Source of the DNA: Pigoraptor vietnamica
Lineage: Eukaryota; Opisthokonta; Filasterea
Direction: 5' to 3'
Assembly (NCBI GenBank): GCA_943704525.1
Contig: CALSCQ010000243.1
Span: 1 to 17,263 of the forward strand
Length of the DNA: 17,263 bases
Part shown: positions 1 through 12,787 of the stretch, piece by piece
How the letters are laid out: the number at the start of each line of letters is the position of its first letter
Numbering within the stretch: position 1 is the stretch's first letter
Notes under the pieces: model-generated
The model's database searches: none
What the model saw: the letters and a program-made list of their open reading frames with translations, nothing else
What the model was told of the DNA's origin: nothing
Made by a program: the position numbers and the translations under genes

Positions 1-72
<72 letters not shown>
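1..72. repeat. GA dinucleotide microsatellite
   Basis: An almost uninterrupted GA run with one interruption (gaaaga) near position 51. It lies at the extreme left of the window, which may be where an assembly stopped. No coding meaning is visible. Confidence 0.95.
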
Positions 73-97
73 TGTCGGATCGGCTTAAGACGCGTGT

Positions 98-635
98 CTA
101 TCGACTCCACTTCAATGAGAGAACGCAGCAGAAAAAGCGCCGACTCACCAGGACCCGAACAATGGCGACGGGGTTGTTGCCCCTCGCATCGGGAACGAAT
201 ATCTCGAGGTCCGAGACGCGCTCGCGGCGCGCCGTGTTGGAGGACACGGACCACTCGTAGCCGCACGCCTCGATGACAGCCACCACGTACGCCTGCTCCG
301 CGTTCAGCGGCATCGAGATGGCGTCGAGCAGTCAGTCCGGCCCCGCCGGACAGCCTTGGCGACCTTCAGCGCCGAGGCGGCCGTCGAGTCGAGCAGGTAG
401 GGCTCCATGCCCGTGGGCTTGCGCCCGCCGCCGCCGGGCGCCGCGATGGCCACCGACTTGTCCCCAGCCATCAGCGCCTCGACAGGAAACAGGGCCCAGC
501 GAGGCGCCAATTCCCGGGCCAATGGCCAGTCGAAGCGGAGGTTGCGCAGGTTGGCGACGATGAAAATGATATACCTGTCCAGGTCGCGGACCAGAACCGC
601 CCGCGGCCCGGAGATCGAGACGCGCGCCGTCTTGT
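98..635 (-). pseudogene. Unrecognised, frameshifted coding remnant
   Basis: Two protein-like stretches lie on the minus strand. The first (about 523 down to 310) reads RELAPRWALFPVEAL, then a glycine-rich AAPGGGGRKPTG segment vaguely like a degenerate P-loop, then MEPYLLDSTAASALK. The second (313 down to about 149) contains AEQAYVVAVIEACGYEW and DLEIFVPDARGNNP. The frame changes near 318-330; a single-base indel would join them. The second stretch ends at a good donor, cctg|gtgagt, at 149/148, which suggests real former exon sequence. I do not recognise the family, and the P-loop resemblance is weak. No intact frame spans the region, so it is treated as a pseudogene or an error-rich contig end. 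Confidence 0.4.
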
Positions 636-636
636 G

Positions 637-914
637 CTACGTCAAATCGGCAGGGTCGTGCTGCGCACCATCGCCGAACCACGCCAAATGCTCCCCGACG
701 GCGCCCAAGAAGGCCGCCGGGCACACGGTCGCGCCGCCGCTTTCGCACATCTGCCGCACGAGCTCCCCAAACGCTTTGGCCAGGGGGCTCGCGCCGACCT
801 CGTCGAGAAAGGTCGCGCTCACGACGCGGGACGTGAGAGGCATCGCGTGGAACATTGCACTGCAGAACCGAGTTCATGAAGCACGTGTTTCCGAGATTCG
901 CAAGCCCGCAGAGC
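637..914 (-). pseudogene. Ubiquitin-specific protease (USP) Cys-box exon, broken
   Basis: The minus strand encodes LCGLANLGNTCFMNSVLQC, the hallmark Cys box of C19 ubiquitin-specific proteases, which cleave ubiquitin from proteins; the Cys of NTC is the nucleophile. It is preceded by a plausible acceptor, cgacag, ending at 915. Directly after LQC a single extra base near 855-856 shifts the frame. The next frame continues as expected for the family (FHAMPLTSRVV, then AFGELVRQM, then FLGAVGEHLAWFGDGAQHD) and stops at 637-639 where the QQD-x-x-EL region should continue. The His box and the rest of the roughly 300-residue catalytic domain are not seen. The family call is strong. It is unclear whether this is a decayed gene or one exon carrying an assembly error. 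Confidence 0.7.
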
Positions 915-1006
915 CTGTCGCACGCGCAAATGGGCAAAGCATGCGAGCTTAGACGGGTGACACTCGCGCGTGCGTGAGCGTGTGCGTGTGCGTGTGCGTC
1001 ATGCAC
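915..1006 (-). repeat. CA/GT-rich junction between the DUF1295-like and USP fragments
   Basis: On the minus strand this is acgcacacgcacacgcacacgc-type sequence (about 963-1001), followed by a 3'-splice-site-like cgacag ending at 915. It resembles the CA-rich introns elsewhere in the window but joins two unrelated protein families. It may be an intron remnant or a recombination or assembly breakpoint. Confidence 0.6.
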
Positions 1007-1008
1007 GT

Positions 1009-1399
1009 GATGTTCGCGAGCGACTGCGCCTGGTAAAACGCGAACGAATTCGCCACCTCGCTGCGTATACCCAGCGCGCCCTCTCCGTTTGCCCAGCGCT
1101 CGCGCCACATTGGCCACCGGCGGTCCTCCCCGTGGCCCTTTGTGCGCAGCATCCATCCAAACATGAAGCGGCGCGCCGCAGAAGAGGTACGGCGCAGCAA
1201 TCAGCCACTTGCGGGCGCCCGCGGGGCCATCGAGTGCGTACGCGAGCGAGATGAAGAAGAACCCGGACGGCCACCCAAAATCGACCATGCCGAGGTTGCG
1301 GAGGGGGTAGTGGAGCAGCCACATGAGCGTCATCCACGCGGTCTGGCCAATCGCCACGGCCAATTGGAAGACCGGCGACGACACAATCGCGCTCAGCAT
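1009..1399 (-). pseudogene. DUF1295 / steroid-5-alpha-reductase-like membrane protein, 5' fragment with frameshift
   Basis: The minus strand opens with MLSAIVSSPVFQLAVAIGQ at 1399. A hydrophobic N-terminus follows, with the family-typical NLGMVDFGWPSGFFF and PYLFCGA. One extra base near 1171-1180 breaks the frame. The next frame carries RFMFGWMLRTKGHGEDRRW, then MWRERWANGEG, then FAFYQAQSLANI, matching the GEDRRW...FYQAQ core of the DUF1295 family (predicted NADPH-dependent membrane reductases). The homology ends at SLANI (about 1009). What follows is CA-rich sequence, a stop at 949-951 and then an unrelated USP exon, so the C-terminal half is missing. The ATG at 1399 is the first in-frame Met and fits the usual short N-terminus. 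Confidence 0.65.
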
Positions 1400-1403
1400 G
1401 TTA

Positions 1404-1455
1404 GCGGGTGTGTGTGCTCGTTCACGTTCGCGGGTGTGTGTGCTCGTTCACGTTC
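1404..1455. repeat. 26-bp tandem repeat, two copies
   Basis: Two perfect 26-bp copies, starting at 1404 and 1430, each begin gcgggtgtgtgtgctcg and end cacgttc. They lie immediately upstream of the DUF1295-like ATG on the opposite strand. Confidence 0.9.
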
Positions 1456-1715
1456 GCCTCTCTCACGCACGTACGCACTCGTACGGCTGTTTGTGCTGGG
1501 TATTTCGGAGAAGAAACGGTCTTCAACTCCCCGGAGGGCCATTGCCGCACTGAACGATTGACCACGTGACAGTCTGGACGGCCAAGTGGCTGGCAGCCAA
1601 GTGTCAGACAATTGGCGCCAAAACCGGGGCCTCTCAGACTGGCCCGACAGCGGGCACTCTGCTGGCCGGAGACGAAAAAAATTCAAAGTGACGCTTCAAG
1701 TGGAGCATGATCGTC

Positions 1716-1990
1716 GCGCGCGCACACACGGCACACATCCACACACACATCCACACACTGACACGTCCACACACGGCTGCGCTGAATGATCTGCGCGCAC
1801 TGGCACACACGGCACACATCCACACACACATTGACATCCACACACACGTCCACACACGGCTGCGCTGAATGATCTGCGCGCACACACGGCACACATCCAC
1901 ACACACATCCACACACACGTCCACACACGCTGAATGATCTGACACATCCCGCACACTGATATCAGGCGGCGGCACACCGCGGTACACTGA
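1716..1990. repeat. CA-rich minisatellite, about three units plus a partial
   Basis: Long repeats combine CA-rich arms (cacacatccacacacac, cacgtccacacacgg) with a non-CA core, gctgaatgatctg. The core occurs at 1781, 1864 and 1929, giving unit lengths of about 83 and 65 bases. A degenerate tail continues to about 1990. The long minus-strand open frames here are only Cys/Val/Asp repeats dictated by the repeat. The array lies 5' of the gene starting at 2210, but no regulatory role can be shown. Confidence 0.85.
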
Positions 1991-2209
1991 CATCCACACT
2001 TACACCGGCTGACACACAGACCGCACTCGGTGAGTGACTGAGATCCGATCAGTCCGCAGAGGACCCGAGGTTAACAGTTAGTACTCATGAACGCGTCCAT
2101 CCTCAGAGAGACAGAGCAAGCATATATCGCCTGTCAGTGTTCCGTTCTCAGAACTGGTGGCTTTTGTGCCGCGTCAGGCTCAACCTCCGGCCTGCCAACG
2201 ATCGCAGCC

Positions 2210-2848
2210 ATGGCAGTCCGCTCCATCTCCTTCGAGCCCCTCGTCGAAAGCGAGAGCAAGAAGCGCGGCAGCGACGAGGTCTGCGTCCCGCTCGCCACCG
2301 GCGTCTCTTTCCTCGACTACTGGCGCATGCTTTGCATTGCTGCCTACCGTCGCATCGCGGGGTTGAAGGGCACGGCCGTGAAGGGGGTCGAAAAGGAGGA
2401 GATCCTCGCTGCGATTCTGCGCGCCTGCAAGCCGGACTATCGCGAGGCGTGCATGCCCGTGTCGACGCTGCAGAGTCGCCTCGGACTAGGCCCCCCGGCA
2501 ATAATGACGTACTGGACCGCCCCGGCCTGCAGCGAACGCGTGCTCATGAACGCCCACAACTTTGAGCGCTTCAAGGCCGCCGGTTTGGAGGCTGTCGTCG
2601 ACTTCGCCCGCGTGTGCTTCGGGTACGGGCCCCGTCGTCTGGACCACGACATGATCTGTCGCGCGAGCGCCATGCTCAAGCAACTCGTGCCCCTTGTTCC
2701 ACGCAACGAGGCCGACGTGGAGGGCACTCCTTACGCGGGGAACCCTCACAACTTCCAGAAGGATGACGAGGGCACGTGGACGGAACTGAAGGACGCGTTT
2801 GAGGCCGCCGCACGCAACAGCAACCTCGTGGCGCGCCTCTACTGTTAG
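2210..2848 (+). CDS. Single-exon protein of unknown function
   Basis: An intact 212-residue frame starts MAVRSISFEPL and ends SNLVARLYC. The ATG at 2210 sits in an ideal Kozak context (gcagccatgg). An in-frame ATG at 2087 would add 41 low-quality residues and is less likely. The protein looks real: balanced composition, predicted helical stretches (FLDYWRMLCIAAYRRIAGL; EEILAAILRACK; FERFKAAGLEAVVDFARVC; RASAMLKQLVPLV), no signal peptide and no clear membrane segment. It has many Cys but no ordered zinc-binding pattern. I do not recognise a family. The lack of introns contrasts with every other intact gene here; it could be a retrocopy or a transferred gene. It is divergent from the DUF1295-like remnant, with a minisatellite between them. 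Confidence 0.7.
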   Translation: MAVRSISFEPLVESESKKRGSDEVCVPLATGVSFLDYWRMLCIAAYRRIAGLKGTAVKGVEKEEILAAILRACKPDYREACMPVSTLQSRLGLGPPAIMTYWTAPACSERVLMNAHNFERFKAAGLEAVVDFARVCFGYGPRRLDHDMICRASAMLKQLVPLVPRNEADVEGTPYAGNPHNFQKDDEGTWTELKDAFEAAARNSNLVARLYC

Positions 2849-4168
2849 CCGCCCTCTGTTGGGCCACGCCGCCGGCGCGCAAATTTACGCGTTGTTTCTG
2901 TGTGTGTTGTCGACTGTCACCAGCTTTACTGCGTGGCCGGCCTTCACAGTAAACTGTCTGTTGCGTTTGACGCCGTCGGCCGCTCCACTCTCTGTGTTGG
3001 ACCTCTCAAGAGTTCGGCTGCCGGTCGCGTGCTTGTCGACGACGTGGCAAGGCGGAGTGGTTCAGAGGGAGCATTCAGTTCCTAGTAACAGCGCAGCCGT
3101 TTATACGACCGAGACCGAGAAAGCTTATCGTTCGTGTAACAGACGAGCTAGATTTCGGACACTTCCACCGCGACGCTGCCCAGCGAGGCCGACCCCGAAA
3201 GCTCCGCGAGTTCTTGAGGGTCGTCGCCGAGCCCGCGTTCGTCACCGTGTCCCCCTTCGGGGTCGGTCGGTCGAACGAGTTGTCGTACGCGGTACTCGCG
3301 GCCGCAGAAGAGGGGCGAAATGGCTGCCGCTGCGCAAATCGCGACGCGTTCACATACGTGGCCGTGCTGTGGTTGAGCGGGTCGGGATCGTGGGCCAACG
3401 CGCCGGTGGGAGAGTGCGCCATTGTACGGCACTCCGTCAACGCTGGCACTAACAGGACCTGCGGCCGGCCCCCTGCCGGGCCCCTGGGCCCCCGCGGCGG
3501 ACTGTCCGACAGCGAGACGCTCCAGATGAAGACAAAGGGAGCGCCGGCCGGCGCAGCCGGCCGCGAACAAGACGCCGAAATGCGACAGTTTGCAACAATG
3601 CCGGCAACGTACCGAACTCTTTTCAACTGAACGCCGGTTGCCGCGCCGACAACCCCCGTGCAGTCTCCCCCATTCGGCGACGCTGCTCTCTCGGAATGGC
3701 TGCAGAAAAGGGACTCGCGGGCTCGGGCCCTCTCAAGTGAACGCAGACGAGGCGAGCTGCGCCGGCAAAACGCCGCCCGACGCGGTGTCACACACCGACA
3801 CCCGGGTGCCACGCATCGAGCAGCCGGCGGAGCTGACTGAGGCCGCCCGCGCCGACGCGCCGCAAGTCCAAAGCCATCAAAGGTCAGCCACCCCAAGGAG
3901 GCGAGTGAATGTCCGCGCGATTCAGCTCCGCTCCGGCGCGTCCGCCTCGCCGCCCTACGTACAGTAAACCGAGGGTCAGCGGCGGGTGTTGACTTTACGC
4001 CGAGGTCCTGCAACCCCCGGATGTTACGACAACATAGGGCAAAATTTATTAGCAATTGTGTTACAACGTACGCTCTTCTTCAACGACCCAACGGAGTGCC
4101 TCCGGTTTTCCGATGTTCTCTTAATTATATTTTTTTTGTGTGTGTCGCGTAAAGCAAGGAGGAGAAGA
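2849..4168. other. GC-rich spacer with no supported gene
   Basis: About 1.3 kb without recognisable protein. Open frames exist on both strands (plus about 3214-3630; minus 3075-4055), but both are rich in Arg, Ala, Pro and Gly, overlap each other and show no motif, as expected from high GC. A perfect 14-bp palindrome, gcgccggccggcgc, lies at 3541-3554. The last 150 bases become AT-rich (ttaattatattttttttgtg near 4122-4141) just before the next gene's ATG and may hold its core promoter and leader. No tRNA was found. Confidence 0.5.
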
Positions 4169-7100
4169 ATGGCGCGCTGGGCGCTTTCGTTATTTGCGCT
4201 GCTTGTTTTCGCGGCCTTTTTTTCAGTTGCTCACGGCGCCGCTGTTGATCCGGCGGCTGTGCGCAAGGTCCACGTGGTGCGTATCCGAGCGTTGCCGTTT
4301 ACGTTCGTGTGTGTGCATGCCTGAAAGAGTCCCCTTGGCATGCACCCGTCGGAGTGGTGGCTTTGTACACGTATACCCTTGGTCCACGTGGTGCGTGGCT
4401 GAGGGGCCGTTCGTGTGTGCATGCCCTCGATGTCCCTGATTCTTTGCCATGGGACCCTTCGGTAGTGGTTGAATCGGGTCCACACTTTTGTTGTGTGCAT
4501 GCTTGCGAACGTCTCTCTCTCTATCTCTCTTCAGGTCTTTTCAAACCACCTCGACGTGGGCTTCGACGGCATCGACCCGACTGTTGGATTTGCGCGCAAT
4601 GTCGTGAATCGCTACTTTTCGGTGTACTTTCCGAAAGCCATCGCCACCGCAAATGCATTTCGCCAGAGGTGCGTTGTGCCGGCGCTCTTCGGCAGTTACT
4701 TTTTTGTTCGCGATGCTGTGCGCCCGGAATTTCAATGCACGCGTTCCCATGTGTGCCAGCATCTATCGCGCGTCAACCCGCCCGTCGTTTAGTGCCGTCA
4801 CGTGAAGGCAAACGTCCGCACACTCACCGCCGCGTTTGCTCTCTTTGCACCAGCAATTCGACGGACCGCTTTGTGTGGATGACGCAGAGCTGGCTCGTGT
4901 CCATGTACCTGGACTGCCCGCCCGGAATGCTTCTCGAGTGCCCGTCGGACGCAGACAAGGCCGCCTTCGTGGAGGCCGCAAAGAGGTGTGGTTGTGCGTG
5001 TGCGCCCATTATTGTTTCTTTTTGTTGGCATTCCATTCGTTCGAGTGTGCACTCGTGTGTCCTTGCCGAGACAGACATGCTTGCGTGTGTGCAAAGTGAG
5101 CGCGTGCTGTCCAAGCCACTTTTACCAAAATTTCCACACCAATGCTCTTCTCATCGTGGATGCACGCAGGGGCGACATCACGTGGCACGCGTTCCCTTTC
5201 AACGCCGAGATGGAGCTCATGGAGCACCGCCTCCTTTCCTTTGGCGTGAACATGACGCACGCGCTCGACGACCTCCTCGGCCAGCGGCGCAAGTCGGTCC
5301 TGTCGCAGCGCGATGTCCCCGGTGGGTGTGTTGCGGCATCTCGAGAATCGGCGCAATGTGTGTGCAGTGGGGGAAGTGACCCGGACGTAAAGCATGCGTT
5401 CCGTTTGGTGGTGGTGCTTGTTCGCGCCAACTCATCGCCGTACGCGCGCGCGTGTGTGTGTCGGGCAGGCATGACCGGCCTCGCACTCGGTCCCCTTCGC
5501 CGCGCCGGCGTGCGCGCGCTGTCGTTTGGCGTCAACGGCGGCTCTGCGCCGCCCGCGCTGCCGTCTGCGTTCGTGTGGAAGTACGCGGGAGAGTCGATGC
5601 TGGCCATGTACCACCCCGGTGAGTTCGGAAAATGAGCGAACGTGCGAGTTCTTGTCCACTCCAAGCACGCACACACGCATACACACATTTCACACGTTCA
5701 CACGGCACGGCACATTGTCTCATGTGCACCACACATGAAACGTGTGCAAACTACGTACGATGCATGGGATTGCGACGACGGCGACTGCTTCCGTTGGCTG
5801 ACATGTTGGCATCCTCCCACTTTGCAAGGCGGGTACGGCGGAATTGACGTCAGCGATTGCGTGTTTGTGGACGGCTTTGACGAGGTGCTCGCGATGGACT
5901 GGCGCGGCGATAACGCGGGCCCCCATTCGCCCGACGAGGCGGCGGCGACGTACGCCGCTCTGCGCGCGTCGTTCCCGAACGCCGACGTCGGTGCCTCGAC
6001 GTTCGAGGACTACGTGGACGCTCTCGAGTCGCACATGCGCACAAATGTCGTCACGCTTCCAGTGTACGAGGGCGAAATTGGCGACACTTGGATTTACGGT
6101 ATGCGCCGCATTCGCAAGCATTTTGTTTTTGTTCTTTCTTTGTGTCCCGTGCGCTTTGTGTGCGGCCGCACAAATATTCGGTCGATTCGGCCTCTGTGTC
6201 ACTTAAAAAAAAAAATGCTGCTACTACTCCCCCTCCCTCCCTCCCTCCTTTCGATCTTTTCTTCCGATTCGGCGCTCTTGTGTCACTGAACGCACTCGTC
6301 TGATCGACCGCTTCCAATTTGCCCGTTTTATTCTCTCTTAGGCACTCCTCTCCCACTTTGCCACTTTTCCCTGTTGTGTTTTCTCCATGGCACTCCACTC
6401 CCACTTTGCCACTTTTCCCTGTTGTGTTTTCTCCATGGCACTCCACTCCCACTTTGCCACTTTTCCCTGTTGTTTTTTCTCCGTGGCACTCCACTCCCAC
6501 TTTGCCACTTTTCCCTGTTGTTTTTTCTCCATGGCACTCCACTCCCACTTTGCCACTTTTCCCAGTTGTGTTTTCTCCATGGCACTCCACTCCCAATTTG
6601 CCACTTTTCCCTGTTGTGTTTTCTCCATGGCACTCCACTCCCAGTTTGCCACTTTGCCGGTCTTGTTTTCTCTAAGGCACTCGTCTGATCGCACTTTCCT
6701 CTGTGCTTTGTGTTCCCTCCAAAAAAAAGGAATCGCATCGGACCCTCGCCGCAACGCCGAGTTCCGCGCACTCTCCCAGCTGCGCGCCCTCTGCGTCGGC
6801 GGTCACGTGGCGTGCGATCCGCGCTCGAGGGGCTTTGCGAACTTCAGCCGCCTTCTTCTCAAGTGAGCTCCTTACCTCGTTTGCTCTCCCTCTCTCCCCG
6901 CACACCAAATTGTATCGTGGCAGACTCGCGCTCACTTGTTCCCCTTCTCTACGCCGCGCTTTCTGCGACGAGTCTGACACCCCCCCCCCCCCCCCCTCTC
7001 TATCGCAAGAAACACCGAGCACACGTGGGGCGGCGACACCAAGACGTTCCTCGACGCGCAGGGGGATCCGCCGGCGTACATGTCGTGGTCCAACGCGGCG

Positions 7101-8389
7101 TTCGAGGCCGCGCGCAAGAGCAACCCGAAGTTTGCGCTGCTGGAACAGTCGTGGGTCGAGCAGCGGCTCTGGGGCATCGAGTACGCCCTCGCGGCGCTCG
7201 AAGGCGACGACTCGCCGAAGAACGCCGACTTTGCGCGCATGGCACGCGTGGCGGTGGCGTCCGTGGCCGGTGCGGGTCCCGACAGCGGCGATTACCCGGG
7301 CGGCGATGCCGTGTGGGATGTCAATGACGACATCGTGTGCGGGGAGCTCTCGCTCCGGCTGAACGGCACGACGGGCGCTGTCACGCACCTCTCCCTTGGT
7401 GGGGCCGCCGTGTATTCTGGCGAGCGGTCGCTCTTCCGCCTCGATTACCGCACCTTCTCCGACGGCGAGTTTACGTCGTACCTCACCCGGTACTCGTACT
7501 GCGGGCCGAACTACCCGGACACGTGCTCGTGGTTCAACTACGACTTTGCCAAGCTCAACTCGTCCGTCTCAAGCGATGGCTCGGAAACGGCGCTGTTCAA
7601 CCCGCGCGTGGTCGGCGTGCAGACGCGTGGCTGCGGCGTTGGTAACGGCCGCTTTGGGTCCGTCATTGTCAGCCTCGCCTTTCCGGACGAGGCATCGACG
7701 CGGTTTGGCGCGCCCACCGCGGCGACCCTCACGCTGTGGGCGGACCCGATGGATGCCGCGGGCGTTCGCGCGCTCGTTTCTTTGACGGGCAAGCGCACGA
7801 CGCGACTTCCCGAGAGCCTCTCTGTCGCGTTTGATGCGCCGGACGCCACCGCCGGGCAGGACGCGGACGTGTGGATCGGCAAGCTCGGCGTTGGCAACGT
7901 GCGCGCGTTTGCGAGCGTGCTCAACGGCAGCCAGCACTTGCACAATGCGTGGGAGGGGGCCTTTGTGGCCGCGGCCGGGACCGACTACTCTGCGGTGCCT
8001 TTTGGGGCCGCGAAAGGTGCGCGCGAGGCGAACGTTGCGCCGGTTGTTAGGGATTAGAAAGGGCTTGCATCTCTTTGCTTTCGTCCTTTGCTCTTGTTTT
8101 GTTTCTTACTCGAAACTCTTGTTGTTAACGCGCAGCCGCCAAGAACGCGCGCCCTTTCCTCGTCGTGGAGAGTCGCAAGGCGAGCCTCGTCACGGTGGCG
8201 CGCCGCAGCCCCTTCCCCGTTCCCCTCGCGCCCACTCCCCCGGGCGCCGATGCCGAGACGTCCGGCTTTTTCGTGAACCTCTTCAACAATCTGTGGGGCA
8301 CCAACTACGTGCAGTGGTACCCGTTCGAGGCGCGCGACGCAGACTCGCACTTTGACTTTGCCGTGAGCTTTCCGTATCTGCGCCAATAG
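4169..8389 (+). CDS. Secreted GH38-like glycosidase-family protein (DUF5054 type), nine exons
   Basis: Exons: 4169-4276, 4535-4668, 4854-4985, 5170-5321, 5469-5618, 5829-6098, 6730-6862, 7010-8016, 8136-8389. All introns are GT-AG and the joined frame is 779 codons plus TAG. Residues 1-23 form a signal peptide (MARWALSLFALLVFAAFFSV), so the protein enters the secretory pathway; at least six N-glycosylation sequons (e.g. N82, N152) agree. Family landmarks in order: HLDVGF at 41-46, whose His and Asp match the zinc-binding HxD of GH38 alpha-mannosidases; RFVWMTQSW-like segment; GDITWHAFPF at 126-135; DVPGMT near 174; GVNGGSAPP; GDNAGPHSP; EIGDTWIYGIASDP at about 309-322. These fit DUF5054, a GH38-related family of about 800 residues. 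Activity on a glycan is inferred; the substrate is unknown. The ATG is chosen because it opens the signal peptide. Confidence 0.9.
4267..4396 (+). repeat. Duplicated splice-donor segment in intron 1 of the GH38-like gene
   Basis: The 16 bases ggtccacgtggtgcgt occur at 4267-4282, spanning the last ten bases of exon 1 and the first six of intron 1, and again at 4381-4396 inside the intron. Weaker similarity follows each copy (tcgtgtg...gcatgcc). The spacing is 114 bases. Confidence 0.85.
6292..6690 (+). repeat. 48-bp minisatellite inside intron 6 of the GH38-like gene
   Basis: Units beginning ggcactccactcccactttg start at 6341, 6389, 6437, 6485, 6533, 6581 and 6629 (exactly 48 bases apart), with a diverged copy at 6676. 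They are pyrimidine-rich on the transcript strand (cacttttccctgttgtgtttt). The motif gcactcgtctgatcg bounds the array on both sides (about 6294 and 6678). The array explains why this intron, 6099-6729, is far longer than the others. Because 48 is divisible by three, several frames on both strands stay open across it; these are not genes. Confidence 0.95.
6980..6996 (+). repeat. C17 homopolymer in the polypyrimidine tract of intron 7
   Basis: Seventeen C residues followed by tctctatcgcaag, ending at the acceptor at 7009. It forms the pyrimidine tract of the GH38-like gene's intron 7. The exact length is uncertain because such runs are error-prone. Confidence 0.9.
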
Positions 8390-9195
8390 CGGGCGCCATT
8401 TGAGTGCGCACACCGGCCGCACTCTCGGCCGTTGTTATGTTCTTTGCGGTCGTGACTTTGTTCCTTTCGTTTCTCTCTCTCTCTTTTCTTCGTCGCATTG
8501 TATGCGTTCGAACTTTCGTCCTCTGGAAATTTGCCGTCCATTTGCGCGTGCAACACTTTGATCAAGCGGACTTCGTTGAAGCATCGGTGAGACGTCTATC
8601 CCTGTCGCGCCTTTTTCTTTTTCTTTTTTCTGCGCGTGTACGGTACACTCTGTGTGTGGAACACTCGCTTGCGTGTGTGTCTGCCGGGTGCGTATGTGGT
8701 GGGCGTTTCGGGGAGCCGTACGTTCGTTTCACTCTCCACGCGCCTCCTCCTGTTGTTGGGGCAGAGTGTGAATTGTTTGCGCTATAGCAAAGTGCCCCTG
8801 TCCCGTGGGACTCGGCACGAGGGGGAGGGAAGCCAACACTGGTCGTTCTAGTGATACGCCCGTGAGCGATGTCCCTCCTACAATACAACTGCCGCACGCG
8901 GCATTGTTGTGTGAGTCTGTGCTGACGAAGCCCTGTCTCGTGCTGCAGTACGCGCGACGACGACGACGACCGCCAACCCGTCGATTGCCGTGTGACACTC
9001 TTGAATGCAAATGAACTGCTTGCTGTCTTTGTTGATATGGCGAAAGCGAGCCAAACGCACTGTAAATTGCACAGCATGGAAAGTAACACACGCACACAGA
9101 AACGACACGAGACAAGACGACACGTGCGGGGCTTTAACAACAGCTCTCAAACGCACAACTCAGCGACTGCCCCATGACCTTTAGGTCAAAAATTT
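8390..9195. other. Convergent intergenic region (3' ends of GH38-like and PFK-2 genes)
   Basis: About 800 bases between two stop codons. They contain T-rich and TTTCTTTTTC tracts (8450-8500, 8605-8630) and scattered GTGTG, presumably the 3' UTR and terminator area of the GH38-like gene. No AATAAA was seen near either stop. A minus-strand open frame at 8562-9140 has no protein-like features. Nothing else supportable was found. Confidence 0.5.

Positions 9196-12787
<3,592 letters not shown>

Noticed and set aside
637-1399. A genuine fusion of a DUF1295-like reductase with a ubiquitin protease
   Set aside because: One frameshift in each part, a stop at 949-951, a truncated USP domain and no known functional link make a working fusion unlikely.
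1634-1999. Cys/Val/Asp-repeat protein on the minus strand
   Set aside because: The composition is dictated by the CA-rich minisatellite; it contains no non-repeat domain.
3051-3125. Possible tRNA gene: tggttcagagg matches an A box
   Set aside because: No matching 3' acceptor strand (ctccgcc) and no GGTTCRANNCC B box at the right distance; the D-stem does not pair well.
3075-4055. 326-residue minus-strand open frame and an overlapping plus-strand frame (3214-3630)
   Set aside because: Both are Arg/Ala/Pro-rich, overlap in antiphase, and lack motifs and a good start. High GC alone explains the openness.
6051-6638. 195-residue minus-strand open frame of ECHGENTTGKSGK repeats, with similar frames on both strands
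   Set aside because: It is the shadow of the 48-bp intronic minisatellite, whose length is divisible by three. The flanking GH38-like exons splice across it.
8562-9140. 192-residue minus-strand open frame between the convergent genes
   Set aside because: Biased Arg/Ser/Thr composition, no motif, and it lies in the 3' UTR area of the GH38-like gene.
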